Assembly (NCBI GenBank): GCA_013350335.1
Contig: CM023540.1
Span: forward strand, 19,287,828-19,351,827
Direction: 5' to 3'
DNA length: 64,000 bases
Origin: Chimonanthus salicifolius
Taxonomy: Eukaryota > Streptophyta > Magnoliopsida > Laurales > Calycanthaceae
Both the position numbers and the translations under genes were made by a program. The notes under the pieces are model-generated. The model searched no databases, was not told where the DNA came from, and saw only the letters and a program-made list of their open reading frames with translations. Shown one piece after another: positions 11,501 through 21,145 of this stretch. Numbering within the stretch: the stretch's first letter is position 1; the number at the start of each line of letters is the position of its first letter.

Positions 11501-14500
11501 TCTTTCTCCTCTTGCTTCGGATTTTCTTCTTCTTTCTTTCTCCTCTTGCTTCGGATTTTCTTCCTCTTATTTTCGTCGGACAAGAAGACAGAGAGAGAGG
11601 GGATTGTGTGAGGGGAAAGGAGAGAAGAGAAGGGAGGAGAGAAAGAGAGCGTCGCTGATGGAGAGAAGGGCAAAGAGAGGATCGCACGGGAGGGAGAGAG
11701 GAGAGTGCTGCATGAGAGGTTAGGGAAAATGAAAGAGTAAGGGATCGGTGGGTTAGGGGATTAAAGAGAGAGAGAGAGAGAGAGAGAAAGAGCCTTTTTT
11801 TTTTCTCTCCTCTTGGTTGCCCTAAATTAAGGTGAGTGGGTGGTGTTGCATTAAATGCAAGGAGGGTGTTAGTTAGAGATCGTGTCATCTCATACAGTAT
11901 GCCACCTCCCCACATCATTAATTTATTAAAAAAAAAATCCATCCCATTAAATGTTATTAAATTAAATCAATAACTTAAATAAATCAGCCTTAATCCCTTT
12001 AATCTAATTTTCAATATTCTCATTTAATTAATTACTCATCTTTCCACCCTTGTTAGCTAAAATCTATCATTCCCATTATTTATTAGCACTCTCATCAAAA
12101 TCATGTCGTCTCATCTCTATCTTTAAGGAATGATTATCTTAATCTCTTCGGTCTAAGATTTCGGGTGTTACAAGGGTAATCGCACCTTCTTTTGGGAGGA
12201 TGTATGGCTTGGAGGTAGACCCTTGAGAGAGCGTTTTCCTCGATTGTTCAGAGTAGTTCGAGATAAATGGGCTTTGGTGCAAGAACCTTTTTGTGTGGGG
12301 GAACAAGGGATCTCTCGGCATCTAGATTTTAGGAGAGATCTTAGAACATTTGAGGTTGACAATTTGGATGAACTTAAAGCCCAACTGGGGGAATTCACAT
12401 TGGACCTAGGAGGAGAAGATGAATTGGTTTGGATGGGAGATCCATCCGGGATTTTCTCGGTCAAGTCTCTGATTTAGGTATGGAATCAAAATGTTAATAG
12501 CTCAACCGTGTCTCAGTCTTTAGTTTGGAAATGCCTTGCTCCTCCCAGAGTCCAATTGTTTGTCTGGTGTTGTTTGAAGGGGAATTTTTTTACCAGTATG
12601 GATCTGAGGAGAAAAGGAGGAGAAAAAGAGTGTTGAGTTTAGAGGTCGACATTAGCTGCCCCCTTGGTGGGTCGGCCAATGAAACCATGGATCATCTCTT
12701 GGTCACTTGTCTTTTGGCGTGGAAGCTTTGGAGTCACTTCTTGGAGCTCATGGGTGTCTCATGGGTATGCCTGGGCTCTTGGGAAGGTTTGGTGGGGTCA
12801 TGGTCTTTTCCTAACTGTAATACTAGGAGGAGGCTAGCCTGGATTACGATTCCAGTTGTGGTGTTGTGGACTATTTGGAAGGAGAGGAACACTAGAATCT
12901 TTAAAGGCAAGAATTTGGAGGTTAGAGAGCTTGTCCATAAAGCGAAATAGAGTCTGTGTGTTTGGCTTTGTTCAAACAAGGAATTCAGAGATTTTAAGGC
13001 CTCGGACCTTATTCAGTCTTGGGAGGGTGCTATATGTCTAGACTGCAGTGTTGAAAGAAATGTGTGGAATGGTCTCCACCCCCAATTGGAACGTTGAAAT
13101 TCAATGTGGATAGGGCGTCTAGGGTTAAGCCTGGTCCCGTTGGGATTGGGGGTGTCCTTAGAGATCATTCGGGCTTTACATGAGTTGTCTTTACAGAGTC
13201 AGTGGGGATCTTGGAATCAAATGAGGCCGAACTTTTAGTATTAGGAGAGCCTTAACCATAGGAGCGGGTTTAGGGGGAGAAAAATTAGTGATTGAAAGTG
13301 ACTTTTCCAACGCTATAAAATGGGCCAGGGGTTTGAAGCGTCCTCCATGGAGGTTAATCGCTTTAGTTAGGGAGATTAAGGAATTGATTTCGGGCTTGGA
13401 GGTGTCTTTGGTGCATATCAGCCGTATGGCCAACGGAATGGCTGACTTCTTTGCGAAGAATGGTGTTTGTGGCTCCAATTGTGGCACTTTCTAGTTACTA
13501 GGGGATAGTTTCTATTGTTCCAGTGGAGTCTTGTTCTACTTGTTATTTTTGTGGTGGTTGTTTTTGCTTTTCTTTTGAGCCTAATCCTCTTAGGCCTTGT
13601 GTAATTCTCTTGTATTTGTTTTCTTGTTAATAAAAGTTTTCTCTATTACTGCTCAAAAAAAAAAAAAAAAACAAATGGTTTAGATTTTTAAGAGGTGGAT
13701 CTCACATGTTCCAAATGACGGCATAGGGATCATTCCTCTTCCATCAATACCAATTCCAATAAAAATAGTTTTGAACAGTTTGAACTTTATCAAAGACGGG
13801 GCTCCCTTATCGTTTGTAATGTATTGAATGAAGAGTTGATTCTTGATTATTATTTGGTTAATAATTACTTCATTATTTGAAGGTTTATAAAAAACGCCCA
13901 CTGTTACGTGTCGTCACAATGATTTATTGCCAATATGCATTCTCTCTTCTATATTTTGTTTTGAATTTTTGGAAAAATGGAAAAACTAATAAGAGAATAG
14001 TTTTGTTAAAAAGCGGTCATTCTTATGGAGCATTAGACTTTTGATAGTTGAAATTTTAATATGAATAAAGTATGTCATAAAAATTTGAAAAATGTTTAAA
14101 AGTTAGAAAATAAAAAATCAATATGAGGAAATACCTAATATGAAATTTATATTCTATAGCGTCCCATAGTGACATGTATCTTTTATTATAATTCATAAAT
14201 ATGGATTTCATAAAAATGTTGGAATATAAGGAAAATCACTCAAACACCCTAAAAACTATAACAATCACATTAAGGGCTCTTCCTTTAAGTCTATAAATAT
14301 TTGTATATCGTTTCATTAATTCTTTCATAAAAAATGAAAAATCACAAAAAAACACTCTTCAAATTATATCAATCACATTAAGACATCTCCATTCATTTCT
14401 ATAAGCACTCAATATTCTTTCATTAAATTATTTACACAAAAAGCCTCAAAATCAAGATTACCTTAGAGCAAAATTAAAAAAAAAAAAAAATAATGAAAAA

Positions 14501-17500
14501 ACTCAAAATGGTCAAATTGTAAAGGGAAAAGTTTGGAATTGACAAATACCTTTCAGCTTAAACTTTTTTCAAACCTTCTTAAAATTATACGCAATGCAAG
14601 ATTTAACCCCAAAAAGGTCAAAACAATTTCTTTTTTTTGGAAAAAATTGAGAAAAAATTGAAAAGGGCTGATACTATGCCATGTCGGTTGATATATATTT
14701 CTGATACGTATGGGCTGATTTTTAACCTTTGGTTCCTGGTCTGATTGTGTTTCTCAATTTCTTCTCTTTAGGGCTGCATTTGGATGGGGGATAATGGGGG
14801 TTAAACCCCCATCACCCTTGTTTGGTAACTTAGGGGTAGGGGTAAAAAATCAACCCCTCCCCTCCCACTTTTGAAAACCCTTTTCAAGCAAGAAGTATTC
14901 ATAATACCCAGGGTAACCCTTGGTCAAGGGTAACCCGGGTGACCCCTGCAAATTTTACCCCTTGTCCAAACGCAGCCTAGGGGTGTCAACTGCAGATCCA
15001 GGTTTGGTCCAGTCAACTAGACCCCAACCCAATGTTTCAAACCCTTGTCCACCCTAAACTGCACCGAACCTAGCCAACGCTTCCAGGTGCAGCGAACCTA
15101 CACTGTTATGGGCGTCTGGCTATGTCAGTAACTATAGTTTAAAAATAAGAAAAGGGAAGAAAAGAAGAAGAGAAATGGTGAGACGGCTTCGAGGGTGTCC
15201 CGGCCTCCTAACTCTGTGAGTTTGAGTGGAAAAATAAACTTTCTTATTATCTTTACTTTCAGTAAAATCCATAATAAAGCATTCCTTCCTTAGAATAAGG
15301 AAGAGATTACAATCTTTAAGGAAACTACAATCAAAAGAAGTAATAAAAATGGAGCGTGTAAAAATCAGGGAGCAACTAATCAAAATCTTGGATGCTATGA
15401 TTCCTCCTAACAATCCCTAAGACTCAGCTGAAAACTCGGCCAAAAGGGAGGATTGGGTGAAGCACGTGACATTCCTTCCTGCTCAGATCGCGTCCTCGAG
15501 GAGGAAATCTAGAAACTTGGCTCGTAGTTTGTGGTAAAACTCCCAGGTGGCATCCTTTTTCTCGAAGCCGCTCCCTTGCACCTTGGTTACTGAATCCCCA
15601 TGCTTCACCATGCTTCCGCTGCGTGCCTCACCAACTACACCCATTTCTGGTACAAGGCTAACATGAATGAGGCAGAAGTTATTTTGACCTACAAAAAATG
15701 ATAACTGACATAATGCTTAAATGACTGGCATTGATTCAATGCCACCTACAGTTCCACCCAATTCTATCACATAAACATCTACTGGACCTTCTTTTCCATC
15801 AACAAGAATAGTAGATACAGATTCAATCCAGTTTTTAATGGCATCAGTGATGTGCGGAACCACCTGGATTGTCTTTCCAAGATAGTCACCTTTCCTTTCC
15901 CTGTCAATGACAGACCGATATATCTTTCCTGTGGTAATGTTGTTTTCTTTAGTCAGTGTCACATCCAAGAAACACTTATAATTCCCCAAATCCTGGTCAA
16001 CCATAAAGGACTCGTTGAGCCTTTATGGTTAGCTAGCTCCTCAAAGTGGGTTTGGTACTCCTCCACATTAGTCGTTTGTTGCAACTTTGTGAGTATGGCG
16101 GTGGGGTCCTCGTATTGGAGTACGACCATATCGAGTGAGTAGGCCCGAGAGAAGTCCTCTCAACTGGCAATGGCGTTGGACTTCTCCATACAGCGAAACC
16201 ACTGAAGTGCCTTCCCCACAAGGTGGAAAGACGCCAACAATAGTTTCTGGGAAACCAGTGTTTGCTGATGGAGAAAAAAAATGCTCAACTCGGTAGAGCC
16301 AGCCGGATGGGTTGGAGCCATCGAACTGCAGAAACTCAAGTCGTGCCATGCTAGTGAGAATGTCATGGTTTGGGTCTCCTCCCGCTGTAAGAGGTCCTCC
16401 AGCGGACGACCGTACTGCTGAAGCTTCCCCCCCTTCTTGAGTTTGTCCATTGGAGAACATCTCCAGGTGAGAATCCACCATGGTCAATCGGTTCACCACG
16501 TCGTCCAACCGCCTCCCTTGAATCTCCATCGCCTCCTTCAAGAGAGACATCATCTCATCTATCTTGGTGTTGAGAGTAGCTTTGGCCATTGAAGGATCGA
16601 AGCTCTGATGCCTTGCAACGTGCTTGCGCTGTTATGGGCGTTTGGCTGTGTCGGTAACTACAGTTTAAAAATAAGAAAAGCGAAGAAAAGAAGAAGAGAA
16701 ATGGTGAGGCGGCTTCGAGAGCGGCCCAGCCTCCTAACTCCGTGAGTTTGGTGGAAAAATAAACTTTCTTATTATCACTAATTTCAGTAAAATCCATAAT
16801 AAAGCATTCCTTCCCTAGATTAAGGAAGAGATTACAATCTTTAAGGAAACTACAATCAAAAGAAGTAATAGAAATGGAAAGTGTAAACTGTAAAAATCAG
16901 GGAACAACTATTCAAAATCCTGGATGCTATGACTCCTCCTAACTGCCCCTAAGACTCGGCTGAAAACTCAGCCGAAATGGGGGACTGAGTGAGGCACGTA
17001 ACACCAGGCCTGATCATGACCTAGTTTTAGCCAATGTAAGTATCGGAGGTTGACCTGGATTCAGGTTGTTTCATCATCGGGCCAGGAAACAGACATAGAG
17101 GCACAAAATGGGATAGATTGTTGACACCCTTATTTATTAACTTTGTATGGAGTGGTTTTTTACTATTAATATTTTTGGAAGGGTTGGGGGGTGGTGTTCT
17201 GGTGTTGATATTTAATAGAAGATGTGGCTAATTGTTGCAGGTATGTGCTCCACACAGCATTTAGCTTGACCACTGCAATCACTGAATGGAGTAGTATGCT
17301 CTATTCCGTCGTTTACTCTTCCTTACCAACAATCATTGTTGGGATTCTGGATAAGGACTTGAGTCGTAGGACTCTTCTAAAATGTCCTCAACTATATGTT
17401 GCTGGTCATCGACGTGAATGCTACAATACAAAGCTGTTTTGGCTGACCATGGCAGATACGTTATGGCAAGGTGCTGTTATTTTCTATGTCCCTTTCTTTG

Positions 17501-18905
17501 CATATAGACACAGTACTGTATCAGTGTCTGGCATTGGGGACTTGGGGACTCTTGCGGTGGTGGTATCGGTTAACATTCACTTGGCGATGGATGTATATCG
17601 GTGGACATGGATGACACACACAGTTATATGGGGCTCTATACTTGTCACTTCGATTTGTATCATCATCATTGATGCCATACCTCAATTGTCGGGCTACTGG
17701 TATGCTTACTCTGTTTCTATTGATCTGTATTTATTTTTGTGGTTCTTTTGCAATTTGTTAGTGTGTCAATACATGAAAAGCAATTTTTTGCTGAACTTTC
17801 ATGCTCAAAATCACATCCCAACTCAAGATTGGCATTCAATGCAATAAAGATCTTGGCAAGTTCAGAATGCAAGTAACCTTGAGTGGGATTATTCTACCTA
17901 TAATGCATTTAGAAATGAATCCAGTACCCATTGTAAAAGTTTCTGAGATACATCTCTGAATCAACATCAATGTAATTAATAAAAAAAACTGGTAGTCTGA
18001 CTGCTAGAATTAATAACTGATCTAAACCAGTTAAACTGCTGGATCGCTGGTTTGATCAGGTCTGACCATGATATTGTTTGATGCATAAAAGAGTTCAAAC
18101 TGAACTATATAGTTCATACTTCTTCACTGGTTTTTACTTCTTTCTATGTTTTTGACCTGTGTCTTCACCATTTGAATGTGTAATTTTAGTGTCTAACAAC
18201 ACTAGCTTTGGTTAAACCCAGTTTCAGGATGCAAGGGAGCAGTAATATCAATTTTGCAATAAAATGAAACTCTGTGCATATACATTCAAAATACATACTA
18301 ATATGTGCATGAAATCAATTTTGTATCTTTCCTTTTACTACTAAGTATTTTTACATTATCCTAGATATAATCCATCAGATGGTCGTTTTGCTTGAAGGAC
18401 CATGAAATCATAACAGTAAAGCTTTCTAGAACCCACCACTAACAGGTAATTGTCCACAAACAGACAAATGGGGATCACTCCAAAATACCCATCCATTTTT
18501 TGTGCATTGGCCTGGAGCAATAACTCTCTCTGAGAGATCCAAATTGGTTGTGTTTTTGGAGGGGGTGGGGGTGGAACTAGTCAAGTACCATACCATGTGC
18601 ACTAGATGTATACTTCCTCACGTAATTGCTACATATCTATAGAAATTAAAGACGGTGATAATGTTCTTTTCTTGTAATCATTTGGCAGGGCCATCTTTCA
18701 TATTGCAACGACTGGATTATTTTGGCTATGTTCTATTGCTGTTATAATAATGGCGATGGTTCCACGTTTTGTCATTAAAGTCTTTAGGCAATACCTGAGG
18801 CCTAGCGATGTTCAGATTGCCAGAGAAGCTGAGAAGTTTTGCATATCAAATGAGTTTGTCCGACGAGATTTAGAAATGAACCCAATCCGGGCCTCCCATT
18901 GGTAG
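1203..18905 (+). CDS. ALA1: Phospholipid-transporting P4-ATPase (ALA1-like flippase), seven coding exons
   Basis: Aminophospholipid flippase that moves lipids from the outer to the cytosolic leaflet using ATP; plant ALA1 proteins need an ALIS (CDC50-type) partner. Exons 1203-2562, 3639-3942, 5301-6003, 6810-6933, 7460-7679, 17241-17699 and 18689-18905 join to 1128 aa; all introns are GT-AG and phases agree. Visible motifs: DEDAR near the N-terminus, actuator DGES at about 182-185, a PLSL motif in TM4 at about 361, phosphorylation motif DKTGT with D414, KGAD at about 587 (nucleotide binding), GDKQETA at about 703, and [11 protein letters not shown] at about 829, split across exons 4 and 5. Multiple hydrophobic segments occur at both ends. 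No key residue is missing. Arabidopsis ALA1 is slightly longer (about 1158 aa); the difference is at the N-terminus, where an out-of-frame ORF begins at 1052. First in-frame ATG is 1203. Intron 5 (7680-17240) is packed with transposons. Confidence 0.95.
2523..3204 (+). repeat. Local duplication spanning the exon 1/intron 1 border
   Basis: A segment of about 300 bp beginning in the last 40 bases of exon 1 (GATCCTTTGCATGG) occurs at 2523-2823 and again at about 2906-3204. A third partial copy of its end lies at 2835-2910. The second copy repeats the splice donor (TCTAG|GTATAA after 2946) and has a one-base deletion in the exon-derived part. The copies differ at only a few sites, so the event looks recent. 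Confidence 0.85.
3639..3942 (+). CDS. ALA1: ALA1-like exon 2
   Basis: Acceptor TTGGATCAG ends at 3638; donor CAGAG|GTAAAT follows 3942. It encodes the start of the nucleotide-binding domain, including [20 protein letters not shown], a P4-ATPase signature, and [13 protein letters not shown]. Confidence 0.93.
4020..4460 (+). repeat. Diverged tandem duplication in intron 2
   Basis: Two units, about 4020-4229 and 4255-4460, share GTTTTTCGAAA, CCAAGAC.TTGGTACAT, TAACTTGGTTTTCTTA, and end with GTTGCATTTGAATATACAC. They are more diverged than the intron 1 duplication. The rest of intron 2 has no recognised element. Confidence 0.7.
5301..6003 (+). CDS. ALA1: ALA1-like exon 3
   Basis: Acceptor GCATTACAG ends at 5300; donor GAG|GTACAT follows 6003 (phase 0). 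It encodes the nucleotide-binding core ([22 protein letters not shown]), the hinge [17 protein letters not shown] and the variable linker before the end of the P domain. Confidence 0.94.
6810..6933 (+). CDS. ALA1: ALA1-like exon 4
   Basis: Acceptor ATGGTGCAG ends at 6809; donor GATG|GTAAAT follows 6933. A 41-residue exon carrying [16 protein letters not shown] and LAIGDG; the last Gly codon is split with exon 5. Confidence 0.92.
7460..7679 (+). CDS. ALA1: ALA1-like exon 5
   Basis: Acceptor CGCCTAG ends at 7459; donor TTTTTG|GTAAGA follows 7679. It completes [11 protein letters not shown], then [17 protein letters not shown] and the start of TM5 ([20 protein letters not shown]). The Trp codon is split across the 9.56-kb intron 5. 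Confidence 0.93.
8144..8360. mobile_element. Foldback MITE-like element in intron 5
   Basis: Long inverted repeat. The left arm contains GATACATATATGTAT then TTTTGTGAAACTATT; the right arm contains AATAGTTTCACAAAA then ATACATATATGTATC. Outer ends GAACCGTTCATTAATTTC and its approximate complement close the structure. No coding capacity. The superfamily is unclear because no target duplication was resolved. Confidence 0.65.
8378..8407. repeat. Perfect 30-nt palindrome
   Basis: The 30 bases read identically on both strands, centred on ACATATATGT with GAGATAC / GTATCTC flanks. It reuses the ATACATATATGTAT core of the foldback element just to the left. Confidence 0.8.
10915..11049 (-). pseudogene. 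Epoxide hydrolase N-terminal fragment (captured)
   Basis: Forty-five codons starting at an ATG at 11049 read [20 protein letters not shown], then [19 protein letters not shown]. This is the N-terminus of a plant soluble epoxide hydrolase (alpha/beta hydrolase). The usual oxyanion-hole HGFP reads HEFP here. Similarity stops after WRYWM and unrelated sequence follows. It sits inside the solo LTR, antisense to the flippase gene. A fragment only; no enzyme is made. Confidence 0.8.
11200..11273 (-). pseudogene. PPR-protein fragment (captured)
   Basis: Reading the minus strand gives [19 protein letters not shown] followed by a stop, a classic PLS-type pentatricopeptide motif junction. It lies 150 bp from the epoxide hydrolase fragment, in the same orientation and within the same LTR. 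The sequence between them (11050-11199) has no identifiable source. Confidence 0.7.
13683..14768. other. Intron 5 sequence without recognised features
   Basis: AT-rich intron DNA between the LINE poly(A) end and the next MITE. A 73-codon minus-strand open frame at 13680-13901 has no recognisable motif. No terminal repeats or splice evidence were found. Confidence 0.5.
14772..14977. mobile_element. PIF/Harbinger-type MITE (206 bp)
   Basis: Terminal inverted repeats GGCTGCATTTGGATGGGGG and, at the right end, CCAAACGCAGCC. TAG lies on both sides (14769-14771 and 14978-14980), the 3-bp target duplication expected of PIF/Harbinger. The interior is rich in GGGGTAAC/GTTACCCC words. A larger relative occurs at 40226-41984. 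Confidence 0.75.
15088..15471 (-). repeat. 3' LTR of the CTP synthase-carrying element
   Basis: Aligns end to end with 16614-17003. Plus-strand ends are TGCAGCG and GTGACA. Shared landmarks include CTGTTATGGGCGT, AAATGGTGAG.CGGCTTCGAG and CTTTAAGGAAACTACAATCA. Confidence 0.9.
15483..15626 (-). pseudogene. Ty3/gypsy pol C-terminal fragment
   Basis: After the CTP synthase segment the minus strand reads [20 protein letters not shown] and [20 protein letters not shown], ending DAI and a stop at 15483. This matches the last residues of plant gypsy polyproteins (consensus like DATWE...FP.F.LEDK). It lies just before the polypurine tract and 3' LTR. Confidence 0.8.
15627..15990 (-). pseudogene. CTP synthase fragment captured in the LTR element
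   Basis: The minus strand reads [55 protein letters not shown] and [15 protein letters not shown], all from the CTP synthase (UTP to CTP) synthetase domain. After a stop where family members have Glu it continues as [20 protein letters not shown] and ends near [10 protein letters not shown]. No intron interrupts about 120 codons, so the source was probably spliced RNA (inference). It is joined in frame after gag ESFMVDQ. GGTVGDIE is changed to GGTVGGIE. No enzyme can be made from it. Confidence 0.9.
15990..16589 (-). pseudogene. Ty3/gypsy gag fragment
   Basis: Starts [20 protein letters not shown] and contains [20 protein letters not shown], the plant gypsy gag hallmark. After frameshifts it continues as [20 protein letters not shown] and LNESFMVDQ. 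The last frame runs straight into CTP synthase sequence. Non-functional, as frameshifts break it at least twice. Confidence 0.85.
16614..17003 (-). repeat. 5' LTR of the CTP synthase-carrying element
   Basis: 390 bp, plus-strand ends TGCAACG and GTAACA, matching 15088-15471. The adjacent minus-strand sequence AGGCATCAGAGC is the likely primer-binding site. Confidence 0.9.
17241..17699 (+). CDS. ALA1: ALA1-like exon 6
   Basis: Acceptor TTGTTGCAG ends at 17240; donor TACTG|GTATGC follows 17699. It encodes the C-terminal membrane segments ([45 protein letters not shown]). The frame stays open past the donor to 17847, so intron retention would add an alternative C-terminus. Confidence 0.93.
17700..18688 (+). 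other. ALA1-like intron 6
   Basis: GT-AG intron of about 1 kb with T-rich composition. The upstream exon frame is open for 50 codons into it. No transposon ends were recognised. Confidence 0.6.
18689..18905 (+). CDS. ALA1: ALA1-like exon 7 (terminal)
   Basis: Acceptor CATTTGGCAG ends at 18688. It encodes the last membrane helix and the cytosolic tail [17 protein letters not shown], ending in a TAG at 18903-18905. The tail after EAEKF is divergent from ALA1, as usual for this part. Confidence 0.92.
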
Positions 18906-19300
18906 ATAACATAGTAATTTTTGTTAACTTCATTTTTTTTTTTTTGTGTATTTGTTCGATCACATGTATGTTCATACAGCATTCTACATTGTTTATGCCG
19001 GCATCATGCTGGCAGTGAGCTTCTTCTGCGTATTGGAAGATTGATATTTATTCTTTGCATATGTATGTACCCTGTTTTATATTATTAATTCTAAAAGTGA
19101 AAGGCCAATTTACATTCTAGAATCTAGTGGATTCCCATTTTTTCCTGTTGCACTCTCTCTCTCTCTCTTTCTCTCTTTCTCTCTCTCTCTCTCATGCATG
19201 TTCTTCTTTAAAATAACATTCTTGACTGCTAAATGATAGAATTAGATTATTAGGAATAACATTCAGCAAGATGGTACCTTAGTAGATGTTGGACCTGAAA
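18906..19300 (+). other. ALA1-like 3' UTR region with CT microsatellite
   Basis: Follows the TAG stop at 18903-18905 and is T-rich (poly-T at about 18933-18945). A CT microsatellite occupies about 19149-19193. The polyadenylation site was not identified. Confidence 0.5.
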
Positions 19301-21145
19301 AATAGAAGTTTAAATAAAAAAATCTATCAATTGTCCTCATCTTCAGACACAGCAGAGCACCATTTTCCTGAATAGGAAGCCAAATATTCTCCAGTCAGAA
19401 GTTTTGAATTTGAGAGCATGATTAAGAGAAAAATAAAATTATGAAGTGATACTAGCAAAAGATCTGAGCAGAAAATTTTACTTGTCATCTGTTTGGGCCA
19501 AAAGAAGTGCAGACGCATCATGCGGGCTTCTCCCTTTGTTGCCTTTTCTTCCTAAAACCAATAGAAAAGCACACTTTAATGTGGGCACAGTGAGAGAGTC
19601 AGTACTCAGTACAGCAAAGGGCCTGCACTTATACATGGAAATGGCTGATAAATAGGGAACCCAAGTAGTTAATTGGTGAGAATGTGAGATAATGGTGATC
19701 ACAGCCATTAGTGATATTCAACAATGAACGAAGAATGGATATAAATCTAGAACAAGACGATGGTTTAAAAACTTGAAAAAACTCAGACAAGTTGGATCGA
19801 GTTGATTCGATTAGGTAGGATTTTGAGTTGGAGGCGTTGGTGAGTTTTATTGAGCTTTTTCAAGTTGAGTAGAAAAGCTCACTCAAGTTATTCGACTTGA
19901 TAGGATCTCGATTACAGTTCAACTTTTGAGTGCATAGAACAAGTTATGAACCAATTGACAATGGGTAATATTTCCAAAATCTTTTGCCCAAGAAGTCCAA
20001 CTTTATTCAGTTCATTTGCATATACAATTGACCGAGGACTTGAAATGGGCCTATTTCAGCCCAAATATTAGGCTTTTCCAATGAATATCAAATCAATTTG
20101 GTTAAAGGTTTGTAAATCTATACTTGTGGGATCAGGTTGATAGCTTGTTTGGGGCATCAAATTGTACTCATTTATGTGTTTTCTAATTCCTCTATTGTCC
20201 AAATGTGAAGGATATGAATATTGCAATTGGAGTAATCTAAGCCTTGTAAAAGATTCCATGAGATTTTTATATAAATGAGAACACATAAGTAAAATTCATC
20301 CTTGAAAATCGGTTATTGATGAGAGGGAATTTATATGCTTATAAACCCATAACCTAAAGATCCAGTAACGATATAGAACTTGCTAACAATAAAAATAGTC
20401 CAACAAGACTAAACACAAAGAGGTTTCAAGTGGAGTGGCTATTTTAATGTAATGTACGGTGTTATGAGGCTAAGGTAGTAGAGAGAGAAACTGACATATA
20501 TCTCTTCTTCATATCGATCGTTGAACTTAAGGGTCCCACCTTTGATAGTCGTGGAGACGCTTTAGACATTTAGTTTAAAGATAAAAGATGAGATCAACTA
20601 TAGAGAAATTCAGACAATTCATACTTCACCTAATGTCATGTCACAATTTGATTGACATTCAAGTGATATCCATAGTTTCAATTGAAATTCATTTCAAATA
20701 ATTCAATATTAACTTAAAGACCTCAAAATCAATACTTCACTATTTAACTAAAAGCTCGAGCTCACCCCCCACCCCCGGCCTCAATAAACGACTGGACAAA
20801 GATTTTTTATTTGACATGTTTAGCTTGATGTGTGGAACAAAAAATCTTTGTCCAAATCCATTTATTTAAATCAGGAGTGTCTTGGGCTTATACTTTAAAA
20901 ATAAATGGGTCTGAAAAGCCTGAGTCGACATGTCGAACAAATAATATTTGTCAAAGCTTGTTATTTAGGTCAGACTTGGACAAATGAACAGTTTTTTTTT
21001 AAGAAAATGAAAAAAGGATAAAAATGAAAAATGGGTTGAACAAGAACTGAATTGAGGACATTCACATGGAAAATAAATATCTCCATCATTAAACTACAAT
21101 AGTTTTCATGTTTTTGATTTACATCTTCTTATATATATATAGCAC
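19301..21145. other. Spacer without recognised genes
   Basis: No convincing coding sequence; short open frames at 19327-19708 and 20068-20286 lack motifs and codon bias. A GAGTT/ACTCAAG-rich stretch at 19760-19940 looks like degraded repeat. Confidence 0.5.

Larger units (their letters stand above)
8793..12172. mobile_element. Solo LTR (about 3.4 kb, Ty3/gypsy-like) inserted in the LINE
   Basis: The block begins TGTAGCGCCCCG and ends CGGGTGTTACA, so it has TG..CA ends and a short terminal inverted repeat. The 5-bp direct repeat AGGGT lies on both sides (8788-8792 and 12173-12177), and removing the block restores the LINE frame context. No protease, RT or integrase was seen, so a solo LTR is most likely. 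It contains purine/pyrimidine-biased low-complexity sequence at about 11440-11810 and two host-gene fragments at 10915-11273. Confidence 0.75.
8358..13673 (+). mobile_element. 5'-truncated L1-type LINE, split by a solo LTR
   Basis: From about 8410 frames read like the C-terminal part of a plant LINE reverse transcriptase ([26 protein letters not shown]). After an interrupting LTR (8793-12172) the LINE resumes with [10 protein letters not shown], a zf-RVT-like region ([10 protein letters not shown]) at about 12175-12620 and a C-terminal RNase H domain at about 13090-13495 ([28 protein letters not shown]). It ends in a poly(A) tract at 13655-13671. AATGGTTTA occurs at 8349-8357 and 13674-13682, a possible target duplication. 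Several stops and frameshifts show it is dead. Confidence 0.85.
15088..17003 (-). mobile_element. Ty3/gypsy LTR retrotransposon remnant carrying a CTP synthase segment
   Basis: Two direct LTRs, 15088-15471 and 16614-17003, with TG..CA ends, flanked by the 5-bp target duplication CCAGG (15083-15087 and 17004-17008). On the minus strand a primer-binding site close to the initiator-tRNA type (GGCATCAGAGC) follows the right LTR, and a polypurine stretch (GCAGGAAGGAA) precedes the left LTR. Between them, in minus-strand order: gag N-terminus (16589 to about 15990), CTP synthase segment (about 15990 to 15627), and the pol C-terminus (about 15626 to 15483). Protease, RT, RNase H and most of integrase are absent. 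The LTRs differ at many sites, so the insertion is not very recent. Confidence 0.9.
14978..17136. mobile_element. Possible hAT-like MITE interrupted by an LTR retrotransposon
   Basis: The left end reads TAGGGGTGTCAAC (14978 on) and the right end GTTGACACCCTTA (about 17124-17136), a near-perfect inverted repeat of hAT type. Without the LTR element at 15088-17003 the host element would be about 240 bp. The neighbouring PIF MITE sits exactly on its first TAG. No clear 8-bp target duplication was found. Confidence 0.5.

Noticed and set aside
11308..11942. Open frames on both strands with Ser/Lys/Glu or Phe/Leu runs
   Set aside because: Produced by the purine/pyrimidine-biased tract of the solo LTR.
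13680..13901. 73-codon minus-strand frame
   Set aside because: No recognisable domain and ordinary length for AT-rich DNA; left unassigned.
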